Assembly: GCA_013373375.1 (NCBI GenBank)
Contig: JABXHY010000027.1
Coordinates: 62,001 to 126,000 of the forward strand
Length of the DNA: 64,000 bases
Reading direction: 5' to 3'
From: Gammaproteobacteria bacterium
Lineage (GTDB): Bacteria > Pseudomonadota > Gammaproteobacteria > Enterobacterales > Kangiellaceae
Below are positions 10,362 to 23,100 of this stretch, in pieces. The first letter of the stretch is position 1; each line of letters starts with the position of its first letter. Below the pieces are notes generated by a model that was given only the letters and a program-made list of their open reading frames with translations, made no database searches and had not been told where the DNA came from. Position numbers and translations under genes: made by a program.

Positions 10362-11800
10362 TGGGACTGGACTTCATTTAAGTTAAACGCTGTGAAAGTC
10401 GCTAACAAACACATTGAAAGAAAAATAACGAACACCCAATTTAAACCATAAAGCTGAGAAATCCAGCCAAAAACTGAACCCGCAAGTAATAGAAGTCCAA
10501 TAATTGTATTCGAGACAGCTGTGTAGTTTGCTCGACTCTTATCATCCGCCATATCAACAAGGTGTGTTGAACGGCCGAGTCGGACACCCTGATAAGCAAT
10601 CATAATAACAAACAGTAATACGGGTAAAGTGAAGTCAGTTGTTAGCCAGTGTGGCGCGAAATTAATTAGCAGTAATACGGCTAAAAATCCAAGCGATGCA
10701 GTTAAAGCTGAAATCATTAGTACTTTCCTGCTGGAACGATCCGCCAGCTTTCCCCAAACATAACTGCTTAGTAGCCCTGCAATGCTACTGGCAAAAATAA
10801 ACAGTCCAAGAGAGTTTAATGAATCAAATGAGCTCTGCGACAACGATGACAAGGTTGCTGAGTCCAAGCTCTGTTTGTTAGATCCGGTGATCTGTTGTTG
10901 AAGCAATAAAACAAACGGTGGTGCTAGAGCTGTGGCGATGAGTAACCCTCGGGTTAGAATGAATAATACAAACTGTCGATCGCTAAAGGACTCTTTGATT
11001 CTTTGCGCGATTCCCGCTATTGCAGAACTACCATTTTCAGTACTTCCATTTTTTTCGTGCAATTGCAAAAAGAAAAAACTGGCAAATATCCACAAGAGAC
11101 TCGCCAAAGTTAATAACAATAAAACGGTATTAATGGTTAACTCGATAACGCCTAACATCAACAGTGACGCAAAAACAATAACCGACGTTGAGGCTATGGA
11201 GCCTGCGAGTCCTGTAGCGGTGCCCCGAGTCGATTTTGAAACCGTTTTTCCTAACACATCTTTATAACTGACTGAACAAAAGCTTCGGGCGACCGCTAGT
11301 AAACCAAGCAAGCCAACAATCAATACTCCCGCCGTCTCTGACGAAAAAACTGTGGCCGAGATAATCATTCCTGCGACACATAAGCCTTGAGCTAAAGACC
11401 CTATTGCCCAAACCCACTTGCGCTTTTGTCGCTCTCGAATCCATTTCGCGGTAAAAAGCTGAGGAAGCAATGCTCCTGCTTCTCTTATCGGAACTAAGAG
11501 TCCAATAAAAAAACTTGACGTTCCCAGTTGAGTGAGCAGCCAACTTAATATGAGCTTGGGGTCAATAAAGCCGTCAGCCATTTTGGTGGCAGAAAGACTT
11601 AAAACATGTGTTATAAAGTGTTTAGGCTGATCATTGCAGGCAGACTCAGGAATATCTTTACACAAGCGACCTTCATCTTCAGTGGTCAGCGCAAGATAAA
11701 CTTTATCGAGTGTTGATTCAGAACTATTAGATTCAGATCTATTAGACTCGGAACTATTAGATCCTGCGCTTTTGCTTTGAGAGCTGTTTGATTCAGTCAA
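10358..11800 (-). CDS. MFS transporter with Ser/Glu/Asn-rich N-terminal extension
   Basis: 480 aa, about 12 hydrophobic segments; SYVWGKLADRSSRKVLM motif; N-terminus MTESNSSQSKSAGSNSSESNRSESNSSEST. Confidence 0.8.
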   Translation of the reverse strand: MTESNSSQSKSAGSNSSESNRSESNSSESTLDKVYLALTTEDEGRLCKDIPESACNDQPKHFITHVLSLSATKMADGFIDPKLILSWLLTQLGTSSFFIGLLVPIREAGALLPQLFTAKWIRERQKRKWVWAIGSLAQGLCVAGMIISATVFSSETAGVLIVGLLGLLAVARSFCSVSYKDVLGKTVSKSTRGTATGLAGSIASTSVIVFASLLMLGVIELTINTVLLLLTLASLLWIFASFFFLQLHEKNGSTENGSSAIAGIAQRIKESFSDRQFVLFILTRGLLIATALAPPFVLLLQQQITGSNKQSLDSATLSSLSQSSFDSLNSLGLFIFASSIAGLLSSYVWGKLADRSSRKVLMISALTASLGFLAVLLLINFAPHWLTTDFTLPVLLFVIMIAYQGVRLGRSTHLVDMADDKSRANYTAVSNTIIGLLLLAGSVFGWISQLYGLNWVFVIFLSMCLLATFTAFNLNEVQSH

Positions 11801-11895
11801 AATAAAGATCTCATTGTGAAAGTGATCATCTGTATTTTATTAACAGTTAAACTTTATTGTTCGGCTTTCAACACTCGTATGATGAACAAATCCTA

Positions 11896-12555
11896 TTAGG
11901 CCAGATGCTGTTTAAAAAACTGACCTAAATCACGAATTTGTTGCGGACATACTGCGTGTTCCATAGGATAAGTTCTATAAGTGACTTTATATTGCTTCTC
12001 TTGCAGGAATGCAGCTGTTGTTCGTCCTAATGCTTCTGGAACAACAGGATCGTAAATACCATGATTAACTTCAATCGGTAGCTCTTGATTGGCTGAGTTA
12101 AGTTGAATCGAATCTTTGGTTGCAAAATAAGTCGACATGGCCAACAAACCACCGAGAGGTTTATCAAATGATAAAGCTGCTTCTAATGCGACTGCACCAC
12201 CTTGTGAGAAGCCTGCAATAATAATTTTTTCACTTGGTATGCCTTGCTCAATTTCATTTTGAATAAAATTATTGACCTGTTTAGCTGATTCTCGAAGTTG
12301 TTTTTCGTCTACTTTGCGATCCAACGTCATTTCTAAAATGTCGTACCAGGCTGGCATAACAAAGTTATTATTAATCGTTACCGGAATCGATGGTGCGTGA
12401 GGAAATATAAAGCGAATGCCAAGCTCTTTTGGTATTCCAAGTTCTGGAACAATTGGATGAAAATCGTGCCCATTGGCTCCCAGTCCGTGCAACCATATAA
12501 CACTGGCCGTTGGGTTGTCATTAGTCGTTGCGGTTAAATGAGGAAGTAAATTCAT
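11896..12555 (-). CDS. Alpha/beta hydrolase, phospholipase/carboxylesterase family
   Basis: 219 aa; VIWLHGLGANGHDFHPIVPEL, IIAGFSQGGAVALEAAL, and C-terminal MEHAVCPQQI. Confidence 0.9.
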   Translation of the reverse strand: MNLLPHLTATTNDNPTASVIWLHGLGANGHDFHPIVPELGIPKELGIRFIFPHAPSIPVTINNNFVMPAWYDILEMTLDRKVDEKQLRESAKQVNNFIQNEIEQGIPSEKIIIAGFSQGGAVALEAALSFDKPLGGLLAMSTYFATKDSIQLNSANQELPIEVNHGIYDPVVPEALGRTTAAFLQEKQYKVTYRTYPMEHAVCPQQIRDLGQFFKQHLA

Positions 12556-12851
12556 AGTCTTTTCTACGTCTATAAAATCAAGTTAGTGTTAAATAATCAC
12601 AGAATTAATTAATAACTCTACGACTGAAGTTGGCTTATTAAGAGTATATGGGCTCAATAAAGTGCTGTACTTTAACATCTTTGTCCTTAGGCTTTAATAC
12701 TCTCAGATGAGTTGGCGACTGAATTTCTACTTTAAGGCGCATTCGACAATTTTAAAAGCTACTTGTTTTCCAAATTTGCTGGTCAGGTTATAACACTTTA
12801 CAATCGGCAGCATGCTATTCGTCGATTGGCTTTCACTATGAGAAAAGGTTT

Positions 12852-14090
12852 GTGAGTGAGTTATTAAGCGATATTACCGTGCTCGATTTATCACGAGTTT
12901 TAGCTGGTCCCTGGGCAACGCAACTGCTTGCAGATTACGGCGCGCAGGTGATTAAAGTAGAGCAACCGAAAAAAGGTGACGACACTCGTCATTGGGGACC
13001 TCCGGATCTAACAATAGAATCGAGTCTGGAAACATTGTCCGCTTATTTCTTATCGGCAAACAGAGGCAAGCGCTCGGTTGCAATCGATCTAGCAAGCGAT
13101 CAAGGTCAGCGCATCATTAAAAAACTTGTCGAGCGATCCGATGTGCTGGTTGAGAATTTCAAAGTTGGCGGTTTAGTTCGATACGGGCTTGATTATCAAA
13201 GTTTAAAAGAAATTAATCCAACGCTGGTTTATTGTTCCATCACTGGATTCGGGCAAACTGGACCCTATGCAAATCGTCCTGGGTATGACGCTATTATTCA
13301 AGCGATGGGCGGTCTAATGAGCATCACCGGTGAATCAGATGAGCAAGGAGGTAGCCCGCAAAAAGTTGGAGTTGCAGTAGCAGATATTATGACTGGAATG
13401 TACGCGAGTTCGGCCATTTTAGCTGCACTTCACCGGCGGCGATCAACAAGAAATGGTGAATACATTGATTTGGCCTTGCTGGATACTCAAGTTGCCTGGC
13501 TTGCGAATCAAAATATGAATTATCTCGTGAGTGGGAAAGTGCCACAGCGCCAAGGTAATGCACATCCTAATATTGTTCCCTATCAATCGTTTAAATGCGC
13601 TGAGAATTATATTGTCGTTGCAGTGGGGAATGACCATCAGTTTCAACGATTCTGTAAAGTATTAAAGACAAACTGGAGCGACAATGCGAAGTTTAAAACA
13701 AATGCTCTAAGGGTCGAAAACCGAGAAGAGCTAATTGCACTTATAACCCTAGAGTTGTTGAAAAAATCGTCATCTGATTGGCTTGAGGCATTTGAGTTTG
13801 AACAAGTCCCCTGTGCTCCTATTAACGATCTTTGTGAAGTCTTTAATGATCCTCAAGTACAACATCGCGGTGTATTACAATCGATCTCAAGCTTCCATAA
13901 AGATGGCGAACAGTCCATTCCTACCATTGCAAATCCGGTTAAATTCTCAGCATCACCCATTGAATACAAAAAAGCCCCTCCAATATTGGGCGCTGATACG
14001 CTCCAGGTACTCAGCAAATTAGGGTACTCGAGAAAACAATTGGATCTCTGGTGTGAACAGGGGGTTATCGACTTTCCAAAACAAACTTAA
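12852..14090 (+). CDS. CaiB/BaiF family CoA-transferase
   Basis: GTG start; VLDLSRVLAGPWATQLLADYGAQVIKVEQPKKGDDTRHWGPP, SANRGKRSVAIDLASDQGQ, GYDAIIQAMGGLMSITGE. Confidence 0.93.
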   Translation: MSELLSDITVLDLSRVLAGPWATQLLADYGAQVIKVEQPKKGDDTRHWGPPDLTIESSLETLSAYFLSANRGKRSVAIDLASDQGQRIIKKLVERSDVLVENFKVGGLVRYGLDYQSLKEINPTLVYCSITGFGQTGPYANRPGYDAIIQAMGGLMSITGESDEQGGSPQKVGVAVADIMTGMYASSAILAALHRRRSTRNGEYIDLALLDTQVAWLANQNMNYLVSGKVPQRQGNAHPNIVPYQSFKCAENYIVVAVGNDHQFQRFCKVLKTNWSDNAKFKTNALRVENREELIALITLELLKKSSSDWLEAFEFEQVPCAPINDLCEVFNDPQVQHRGVLQSISSFHKDGEQSIPTIANPVKFSASPIEYKKAPPILGADTLQVLSKLGYSRKQLDLWCEQGVIDFPKQT

Positions 14091-14170
14091 ACTGATGTTA
14101 TATCTACCGAAATGCGCCTGAATTTGCGCTATATTTCTACTACACTTAGTAAAAATCATAATAATGAAGG

Positions 14171-16204
14171 GTGTCGGTAGTGGGAGCATCGTTACAACGC
14201 AAATTAGTCTTGGCTATTTCTGCGGTATTAACCATTTTATTAGTGACCGTAGGGGCGTTTGTTTCGCGTCATGTGGCCTCACTAACTGAGCAAAAAATTG
14301 AAGCAGAAGTCGCTGCGCTTATTGAATTGAAAGCAGAAGAAGTGACTAGCTTTTTTGCCGAACGTGGACGTATACCTCTGACGTTTCTACGTGATCCTCG
14401 TATACGAGAATTTCTCTCCAATTATACTCAACGTGATGCCGACTTATCCGACAATCAATTGTACCAGCAAATAAGTAAAGCGTTTAATGAATTGGTGTTA
14501 AGCGATCCTTCGATTAAATCTGTTTTTTTTGGTTCAGCAAAAACCTATGAGTATTTTTACGAACAAGGTCGAGTGGGCGTTGCGCCAGATGGACCAGACG
14601 CCGGTGATGTATCAAAAGGATACTTTACAAACAAGCGACCCTGGTGGCACGAAGCGTTGGAAAAAGATCACTTATATTTAACCTCTCCGCAAGTCGACGC
14701 AACCGACAAAACCGTATCCTCGGTATTACAGATGACGTTATACGACAAAAACAGAAAGCTTCTGGGTGTTGGTGGTGTTGATATTTTAATTACTACGGTT
14801 GGTGATTTAATTTCACAAATTCAATATCAAAAGCAGGGTCGAGCATTTTTAGTCAATGAAAATCAAGAAGTTGTTTATTTTCCTACAACGAACAAAACAC
14901 TGGAGTTGAACCAACCTCTCGCAGATTTTAATAAGGTCTTTAATCAAACTGATGGATTTGAAAGGTTATCGAGCGCGATTTCGAATCAAGAGCAAGGGGT
15001 GGTCGAGAATGTTTTATTTGATGGAAAATCGTACGCTGTATTTTATGTACCGGTGAAAGCAGACGTTCCTTATATCGATTGGAGTTTAGGGCTGCTAGTT
15101 CCGCAGTCGTTAATTGATGAACCGATAGAGTCTGCAATCTTGATGTCGATTGTTATTATCGGCGGAATAATCTTTCTGTTGTCGATTATTATCTGGGTCG
15201 TATCGTCTAAATTCATTAATCCGGTTAAACAAATCGCTGATGCAATGTATGACATTGCACATGGAGAAGGGGACTTAACTCGACGGTTGACGATTCACTC
15301 GAATGATGAAGTCGGTACCATGGCCAAGCAGTTCAATAAATTTATTGAGCGTATTCAAGCGTTGATTGGTCAAGCATCCGGTAATGCTGAACAGGTGAGC
15401 AATACGGCTGATCGAGTTGCAGCAACTGCTGGTAAGTTGAATCAAGAAGTGCTGCACGAACAAGGGCAAATGAGCAAAGTATCAGACTCAATCGAACAAA
15501 TGATGACGGTGAGTGATGAAATTCGGCGCAGTGTTAGCCAAGCAAATGACGTTGTTGATGAAGTGAACAATTCTGTCTCGGTCGTATCTGAAAACTCAGT
15601 GCAAACACAACAAGTTATTGCTGATGTATCCGAGTCCATTAGCCAGGCAACTGACGCAGTCTTGGCTCTGAATAACGATGTTGGTGAAATTGGAGCCGTG
15701 TTGGACGTTATTAAAAACATAGCCGAGCAAACAAATTTATTGGCACTTAATGCGGCAATTGAAGCGGCACGTGCTGGCGAACAAGGACGAGGCTTCGCAG
15801 TTGTTGCAGACGAAGTTAGGGTTTTAGCAACTCGAACACAAGAATCAACCGAACATATTCATAGCACCGTGGAGAAGCTTCAAGCAGGCGCAACCCATGT
15901 TAAAGATTTGATGGAGCAAACCAACAGCAAGAGTGATAAAGGTGTGCAACAAGTTAACACCGTATTGTCGGCAATTGAGTCTATTAGCGAAGCGGTTGAA
16001 CGCGTTAAGCAAGTCAATCAAACAGTGTCTGGTGCAACTCAGCAGCAACAGGAAATTGCCGCTACTATCGAAGAAAATTTGCAGTCAATACTAAGGGTTA
16101 CACAGCTTATGGTTGAGCACTCAGGATTAATGGATCAAGATGCTGCAGCACTAAACGACATATCAAGTGAATTAAAAAACAAAGTCAGGCAGTTTAAGGT
16201 TTAG
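14171..16204 (+). CDS. Methyl-accepting chemotaxis protein (Cache-type sensor, HAMP)
   Basis: 677 aa; two TM segments, HAMP ([26 protein letters not shown]), MCP hairpin [38 protein letters not shown]. Confidence 0.93.
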   Translation: MSVVGASLQRKLVLAISAVLTILLVTVGAFVSRHVASLTEQKIEAEVAALIELKAEEVTSFFAERGRIPLTFLRDPRIREFLSNYTQRDADLSDNQLYQQISKAFNELVLSDPSIKSVFFGSAKTYEYFYEQGRVGVAPDGPDAGDVSKGYFTNKRPWWHEALEKDHLYLTSPQVDATDKTVSSVLQMTLYDKNRKLLGVGGVDILITTVGDLISQIQYQKQGRAFLVNENQEVVYFPTTNKTLELNQPLADFNKVFNQTDGFERLSSAISNQEQGVVENVLFDGKSYAVFYVPVKADVPYIDWSLGLLVPQSLIDEPIESAILMSIVIIGGIIFLLSIIIWVVSSKFINPVKQIADAMYDIAHGEGDLTRRLTIHSNDEVGTMAKQFNKFIERIQALIGQASGNAEQVSNTADRVAATAGKLNQEVLHEQGQMSKVSDSIEQMMTVSDEIRRSVSQANDVVDEVNNSVSVVSENSVQTQQVIADVSESISQATDAVLALNNDVGEIGAVLDVIKNIAEQTNLLALNAAIEAARAGEQGRGFAVVADEVRVLATRTQESTEHIHSTVEKLQAGATHVKDLMEQTNSKSDKGVQQVNTVLSAIESISEAVERVKQVNQTVSGATQQQQEIAATIEENLQSILRVTQLMVEHSGLMDQDAAALNDISSELKNKVRQFKV

Positions 16205-16216
16205 GATTAGTTTTAT

Positions 16217-16423
16217 GTGATGAAACCAAAACAAAGATTCATTATTTTTCAGTGGTGTCTCGGTCTACTATTTTGGTTTTTAGTAATTTTGTTTGACGAT
16301 TTGATGTTGGCTAATAAGACATGGGTTCAGCTCGCGTTCTTTATTACTATAAGCCTAATTTTTGTGACTAATCCAGACGCATTAAAGCCGAACAAAGACT
16401 ATAAGATAAATACCATAAGATAA
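16217..16423 (+). CDS. Small predicted membrane protein (hypothetical)
   Basis: 68 aa, two hydrophobic segments; GTG at 16217 or ATG at 16220. The stop lies inside a 14-bp tandem repeat. Confidence 0.45.
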   Translation: MMKPKQRFIIFQWCLGLLFWFLVILFDDLMLANKTWVQLAFFITISLIFVTNPDALKPNKDYKINTIR

Positions 16424-16442
16424 ATACCATAAGATAAATACC
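16401..16442. repeat. Perfect 14-bp tandem repeat x3 (ataagataaatacc)
   Basis: Read directly: ataagataaatacc|ataagataaatacc|ataagataaatacc. Confidence 0.97.
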
Positions 16443-16463
16443 ATTGTAGAAGAGAACCCCTGG

Positions 16464-16652
16464 ATGAAGTGGTATTTAATTTCAGTGACCTTGTTAATTG
16501 CCATAGTTATCTATATTTATTTAAGTTCGCACAATCGAGAGCAATGGAATATAGGTTTCAAAGAACTGTTTTCTTCAGTGCTTTTTGTATTAGCGCCCAT
16601 ATTAGTTGTCAATGAAATAAAGCGATTTCGAAAAGCTGCGCAAGATAACTGA
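16464..16652 (+). CDS. Small predicted membrane protein (hypothetical)
   Basis: 62 aa; hydrophobic N-terminus (WYLISVTLLIAIVIYIYL) and a second hydrophobic stretch (ELFSSVLFVLAPILVV). Confidence 0.45.
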   Translation: MKWYLISVTLLIAIVIYIYLSSHNREQWNIGFKELFSSVLFVLAPILVVNEIKRFRKAAQDN

Positions 16653-17074
16653 GCGAAATCTTCTATTGTATTGGAACTACCATACCAATTATTTTGTTTA
16701 CTTAGAATATGATGATTTCTCTTAGCATCTGTCTTCTCATTTCATAGCAGTTTGTGAATATTATACATTGGTTATTTTCACTCTAAACTATCTCGTTAGA
16801 AGATATTGTTCACGGCGTTTTGCTCAGTTTCATTCCAATTTCATTCCATTTCGTACTGCAAGTAGCTTTTTTATTCCATTTTAATCAGTAACCTTAATGT
16901 AAAATTAACTGCGCAAAATAGTAGCTTGTATAGTGAAATTGAACAAAGAAGCTGCATTCGCTAGTATCGCAATTGCCTATTTTGATGTTAGTGCTAACAA
17001 GAAAGTTAAGTTGTTTATGGACGATAGTACAACTAATTATTTATCCCATTAGTTGCTTAAGATCTTTATTAGAA

Positions 17075-17098
17075 AAGAGTCTCGGTTGAAAGACTCTT
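17075..17098. promoter_or_regulatory. Perfect 8-bp stem-loop in the 5' region of the giant YD-repeat gene
   Basis: AAGAGTCT-cggttgaa-AGACTCTT, ending 29 nt before the ATG at 17128. Confidence 0.4.
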
Positions 17099-17127
17099 AA
17101 ATTAGAAAATAATTTTCAGGTGATGCC

Positions 17128-20100
17128 ATGACAGCGTTAGTCTCTGGTTTAGGCTTAGGTGTTTTTCAAAACTCATTAACACAAAGTAATGCTTCCAATC
17201 CATTTGGTCAGAATTTGCAAGATCAACTTTCACTCAATGTTACCAGTGGAAATCTAGTAGTTCAGCGACATGATCAATTTATTTTTGGCAAGCAGTCTAA
17301 TTCAAAGCAAATCCGAACATACAATGCTCAAGGCTTGGATAATGAGTCTGGATTCATCTGGGGATTTCATCAACGTATTATTGTTAAGTCAGGCCAAGTC
17401 AATAGCGAAGGTTCTGAAATAAGTCGAATTACTCAAGATGGTTTTGAACAAACTTTTCGCTGGAGCGATGGGCGTTATATATCAGAAGACGGAGCGGGTG
17501 CTCACGATGAGCTCTTTTTTGAACAGTCTAATAAAATATGGCGATTTATTGAAGACGGTAAGCGACGAGAATTGCGATTTGATCAAAGTGGTCGACTGCA
17601 CAGTGAGTATTTTGAGAACACATTAGTTAAGGAATATCATTATCTAAACGGCGAACTTAGTAGAGTAACTGACGCTAGCAATCAGTCAACACATTTTGTC
17701 TGGCAAAGTGGAAGGCTGTCTCAAGTTTATAGCCAGTCCAACGGAGAAACAACTCGGGCTACTCATTATCGTTATGACCAAAACAATCGTTTAGAAAAAG
17801 TTATTGTTGACTTAAGTCCAGAAGATAATTCAATTGCCGATCAAAATATTTATACAACTCAATACAGTTATTGGGGTGACAGTCATCGTATTCGCTCGAT
17901 AACTGATCCTGGCAATAAATCAGTATTTATCGGATATAAAGCAGAGATCACAGATGGACAGTCAGTTTTTGCGGTAAGCGATATCACAGATGCGCTCGGC
18001 AATAAAGTGACCTTTAATTATAATTTTGCTAATCGAACAACTGATGTAACTCGTAATGGCGTTGTCACTCATTATCAGTATGACTCACAAGGAAATGTGA
18101 CACAAATCGATCAGTCTGCGGCAGGTCACCAGCAAGTGAGCAAGGTGTTCACTTATGATGAACAGAGCAATCTAAAAACATTTACTGACGAAAGAGGAAG
18201 AGTCACCGAATTTGATTACGATGCTAACGGCAATCTGACTTTTAAAAGAGATGCGGTAGGTGAAGTTACACGTCAGTTCTATAATAACCAAAATCAGCTA
18301 GAAAGAGTTTTACAGTTTCACGAAAGTTCGCCAGCCGATGCCAAAGAGACCCATTATATTTATGATGAAATCGGCAACCTGCTTTTTATTGTAAGTCCCG
18401 AAAAAAGAGTTATTGCGCATTCTTATCAGCAATTTGAGAGAGTAGCATCACGTTCGTTTAAATTGAGTTATCAATCAGAAATATCACTTTCAGCCTTACA
18501 ATATTGGGCCAGTAATAATTTAAGCCAAACGGCAACACTGACCAAGTACCAATATGATTGGCGTGGATTTCTTAGCGAACAGACTGAGTTCCAGAAGTTA
18601 GACGATGCGGGGAACGGCATTTTAGACGCTTTCACCACTAAAATATATTTTACCTACAATGCTCAGGGCCAGCTGCTCAATACCACTTCTGATCATTCGA
18701 ATTCTAAAGAATTTCAAAGCTGGCAATACGATGGACTCGGCAGGGAGTTGGTTTTCTTAAATGCTTCTGGTGAGACTCGAAATACAATTTACTTTGATCA
18801 GGAGCGACGACTGCTCAGCACAAGTGCAAATGGTGTCACCACAGAACAACGTTTCGATCAGCGTGGATTGTTGATAGAAAGTTCACTGGTTGGGAATCAA
18901 CAAAACAGTAACAGTGTTAAAACAACAAAGTATACTTACGACAGTCAATCGAGATTGATCGCTAAAATTGGCGAAGAGGGCTTTAAACAATTTTATTTGT
19001 ATGATGAACGAGACAGAAATACTGCCATTATTGAACAAGATGGAAAGCTAACCGAGTTTCGTTACAATGAAAAAAATCAAATTGAGTGGACGATCGGTTA
19101 TGAGAATGCGGTTGATCAACCCATCACTTTAATAGCTAATCAATTGTCCATAAACACCGTTGAACAAATCAAATTGTCTGTTTCCGAATATGATCGAAAA
19201 ACTCATTTTGAATATGATGAATTAGGTCGTTTGAAGAGAGAAACAAATAACAATCTACTGACAGAATATTTTTATAGGGACAGCAGTCAATTAATTGAAA
19301 GTGTGCGATCAACCGATCAAGACTCGGGAGAGGTTCGTCAGCAACGATTCGCATATGATGAGGACGGTCTGTTAGTAGCTGAACAAGATGCAGAAGGATA
19401 CATTAAGCGCCATAAATATGACGGAAGTAGTCAATTAGTTGAGACTCGTCGATTGGCAGCCGTTCACAGTTTGAACGTAGATTTGCTTGGTGAACTTGAT
19501 GAATCATTAAGCGATCAACGGGACCATTTCTTTTATGATGCCAAAGGAGAGCTCCAGGCAACGCTTGATCATCGTCGTGTATTAACAGAAACAACCTTTA
19601 ACCATCAAACTAGGACGCAAACCACAACGGTTTTTCAAAATTTTATCAATGATTTCGACTTAAACATCGATGATGTTGATAGCCTCAGAGCACGCGCAAG
19701 CAGTACTCAAGATGCGGTGTCTACTAAAACTTTCGACGCGAATAGTCGATTGATTAGCGAATCAAATCGGTTTGGACAACAAACCGAGTATAGATACAAC
19801 TCAAATGGCTTATTGGCTGAAATTACGGTTAATGATCTAGACGCAGGAACCACTCGAAGTAATTTGCAGTTTTTCGATGAGTATGGTCGCCTGTCCGTTA
19901 TCCTTAATGCTAAAGGCAGTGCGTTGTATCACTCAAATTTAGCTGAGGAACAGCGCCAAGCAATACTCGATGATTATGGCACTCAATATCAATATGATGA
20001 TCAAGACCGGTTAAAGTCGATTCGAAATGCAGAAGGTGAAGTTTCTCGATTTTGGTATAACGAAACCAATAATCGAACACTCACCATAAACGATGACGGA

Positions 20101-23100
20101 AATATTACTGAAACTGTAGAAAATCAGTTTGGTGAAGTCGAAACAACCATCGCCTATGCTAACCGATTGTCAACAGCGCTTGACCTTGATTCCATAGATA
20201 ACTCGATCTTCAATTTAATTGATGATATTGCTGATCCGTCTCAAGATCGCGTTACACAAACTTATTATGATCAAAACGGCAATCTTCGTTTAAGCCTCGA
20301 TGGTGAGGGATTACAATCGGTTTATCGGTTTAATGCATTTGGCAATTTAACTTACCAAAACCATCAGCTCAATCATGCCTCCTCATTACATGACAAACGT
20401 TCTCGCGAAATGTCATTTGAGTATGATCGGCGCGGTTTTCTAGAAGTTGAAAAGACGCTAAATGGTTCAGAAACGTTTGAGGCTCGCAAAGTCTATGATG
20501 CCTTCGGTCGACTCCGCCAACACACCAATGCCATGGGACAAGTGCGGCTGATCGATTATCAAAATAATGATCGATTGCAAGTTATTACGCATCATGATGA
20601 TAGCACTAGCGAAATTGAGTTCGACAGTTTGCAGCGTACCGTTCGTGAAACTGACCAGCAGGGCAGTACCCAACTAACTCAGTTTGAACAGAATGGTAAA
20701 AAAATCATTCGAACTTCAGCGGAAGGTTATCGCACCGAAACCTTTCTCAATGCTGACGGTAATAAACTAAGTGTCACGGATCATTACGGCAGTGAAACTG
20801 AATATCAATACAATGAGTCCGGTCAGATTAAGGAAGTCTTTAAGGATGGCGAGCTTTTAGAATCGTACGATTACGACGAATTGGGGCGAGTTGAATCGAA
20901 AATCATTTATATCGACTCGGAGACTCAGCGAACTGAAAGGTTTGAATACGATGCATCGGGGAATAAAACCTTACACGAAATAAGTGACGGGGAGTTAAGT
21001 AACACCCAAACTTGGAGTTACGATGCACTGGGTCAAACGGTAACCTATACCGACGAAGACAATACAGTCACAGAGTATCGTTACAACCATAATCAACAAC
21101 TGACCGATATCATCGAAGATGCTAATGGCATTGCTCGAATTACCCATTTTGAAGTGGACGCAGACGGCAACCAGTTGATGAAACAGGTCGGTCGGGTGAT
21201 CAACGACACCCCGGTATTCGAGCGGGAAACTTTATTTCAATACGATAGCCTGGGCCGTTTAACCTCCGAAACGCTTGATCCCAAAGGACGCGCACTAACC
21301 ACCACCTATCAGTACAATAAAAACGATCAACTGGTTGCTACCAGCTCATCTGGTCTTGCGCCCGAGCAGTTTTTCTACAGTGATGATGATCGACAATTAT
21401 TAACGGTTAGTGCCTCAGGACAAGTGAGCCATGAAATTTATGACTCACTTGGCAGGGTTGTCGAGTCGGTGGTTTATAACGAAATGCTAACCTCTGAACA
21501 ACTTGCTGACATCAGTAATTTTAATGAGCTTAAACAACTAACCGAACAATTCGATTTAACTCAAGCCGCGCGCGATTTCACAGTTTATGATCAGGATGGA
21601 AGAGTCTATATCACCGCTTCGGACTCGGGTCGCTTGGTTCGCCATCAGTATCACAAAGGTCAACGTCGAGTTGACTATTTTGTTTATCAAAACTATGACT
21701 TACCAATGAACAAAGTTGGCGATGAGATGTTCGAAGAGACTCTCATCAATTTTGCCAGCCATAATTTTTCTGATTACATCACGACTGATTTTTTCGATAG
21801 TTCGAATCGACTCAATTACCAAATCGACGCGGACAAAACCGTCAGACAATTTGAGTACAATCGAAGCGGACAGTTAGTGTCGCAATGGCAATCGGCTGAA
21901 AAATTCTCCGGTTTATTGTCTGAACCATCCATTGAAAACTTTATTTCTTCTCAACAGAGTCATCCTAATAATTCATTAAGCTTTTTCGAGTACGATAGCC
22001 TGGGCAGAAAAAGCAAAAGCTTTTCAGTTTTAGAGCGAACCAGCGAACAAGTTACTTTGTCATTTAATACTGTCGAGTATAAAGACTTGGAGTTGGTTGA
22101 GATAGAGCAAGCCGGAACTATTGCTGTCGACGATCTGGAAGCAAACAGTATCGTTACGAGTTCCGATCTATCTGCGTTTGTGTTGTCTAATTTTGAGTCT
22201 CTCAACAAACAGGTCACACAATCGAACATTAATCACTATGATGAATTATCACGCTTATACCAAGTCAACGATCAGTTAAATCAGTCATCTATTTCTCAGG
22301 AACTCAATATTGTTGACCAAATTGAAAAGTCAACCGACCAACTAGGGCATTCAAACTATCAATTGTTTGACTCCGCAGGTTTTAAGCGCTTTGAAATTTC
22401 AAGCTTAGGCCAGGTGACTGAGTATCAATACAATGAAAAAGGACAATTGTCCAAAGAGATCCAATACAGTCAATTCGTCGACACACCTTCTGAGCAAACG
22501 TTAGCAACTATCGCGACAAATATCGTCTTATCCCCCGACTCTGATCGCGTAACCTATTATTTTTACGATCAGGCTGGCAATGCCGAAATTATTATTGACG
22601 GGAAGGGCAATGTTAGTTGGAGTAAAAATGTTGAGCAACAGCAACTGGTGCAAGAGCAACTCAGTTATTTTGGTTTATTTAAAGATTCTGTAGCGTCTTT
22701 GAACAGTGAAAGTTACAGCTCAATTTTAAACAAACTAAATGCACTTCAACCCACAGAGAAAAGTCGAACCTATCTGGATTCCCGCGGTAATGTGATCGCG
22801 ACGCTGGATAATGCAGGTTTTATTTCCACTCACGCCTACAACGATCGGAATCAACGAATCAGCACCACGAAATGTTCTGAGTCCGTTAGCCAGTTCTTCA
22901 ATACAGTTGAAGAGTTGCTAACCGCGACCAATCAGTTGTCTATTGCGCAAAAGGTAGAGCGCCAATATTCGAAATCGGGCTATCTGGATAAAGAGATCGT
23001 ATTTCGATCATCTGGCAACGAAGTCGCCACTCGTCAATACAATGCAAAAGGTCAGTTAATTTCAGAAACCAGTGGCGGACAAACCACGCATTATATTGTT

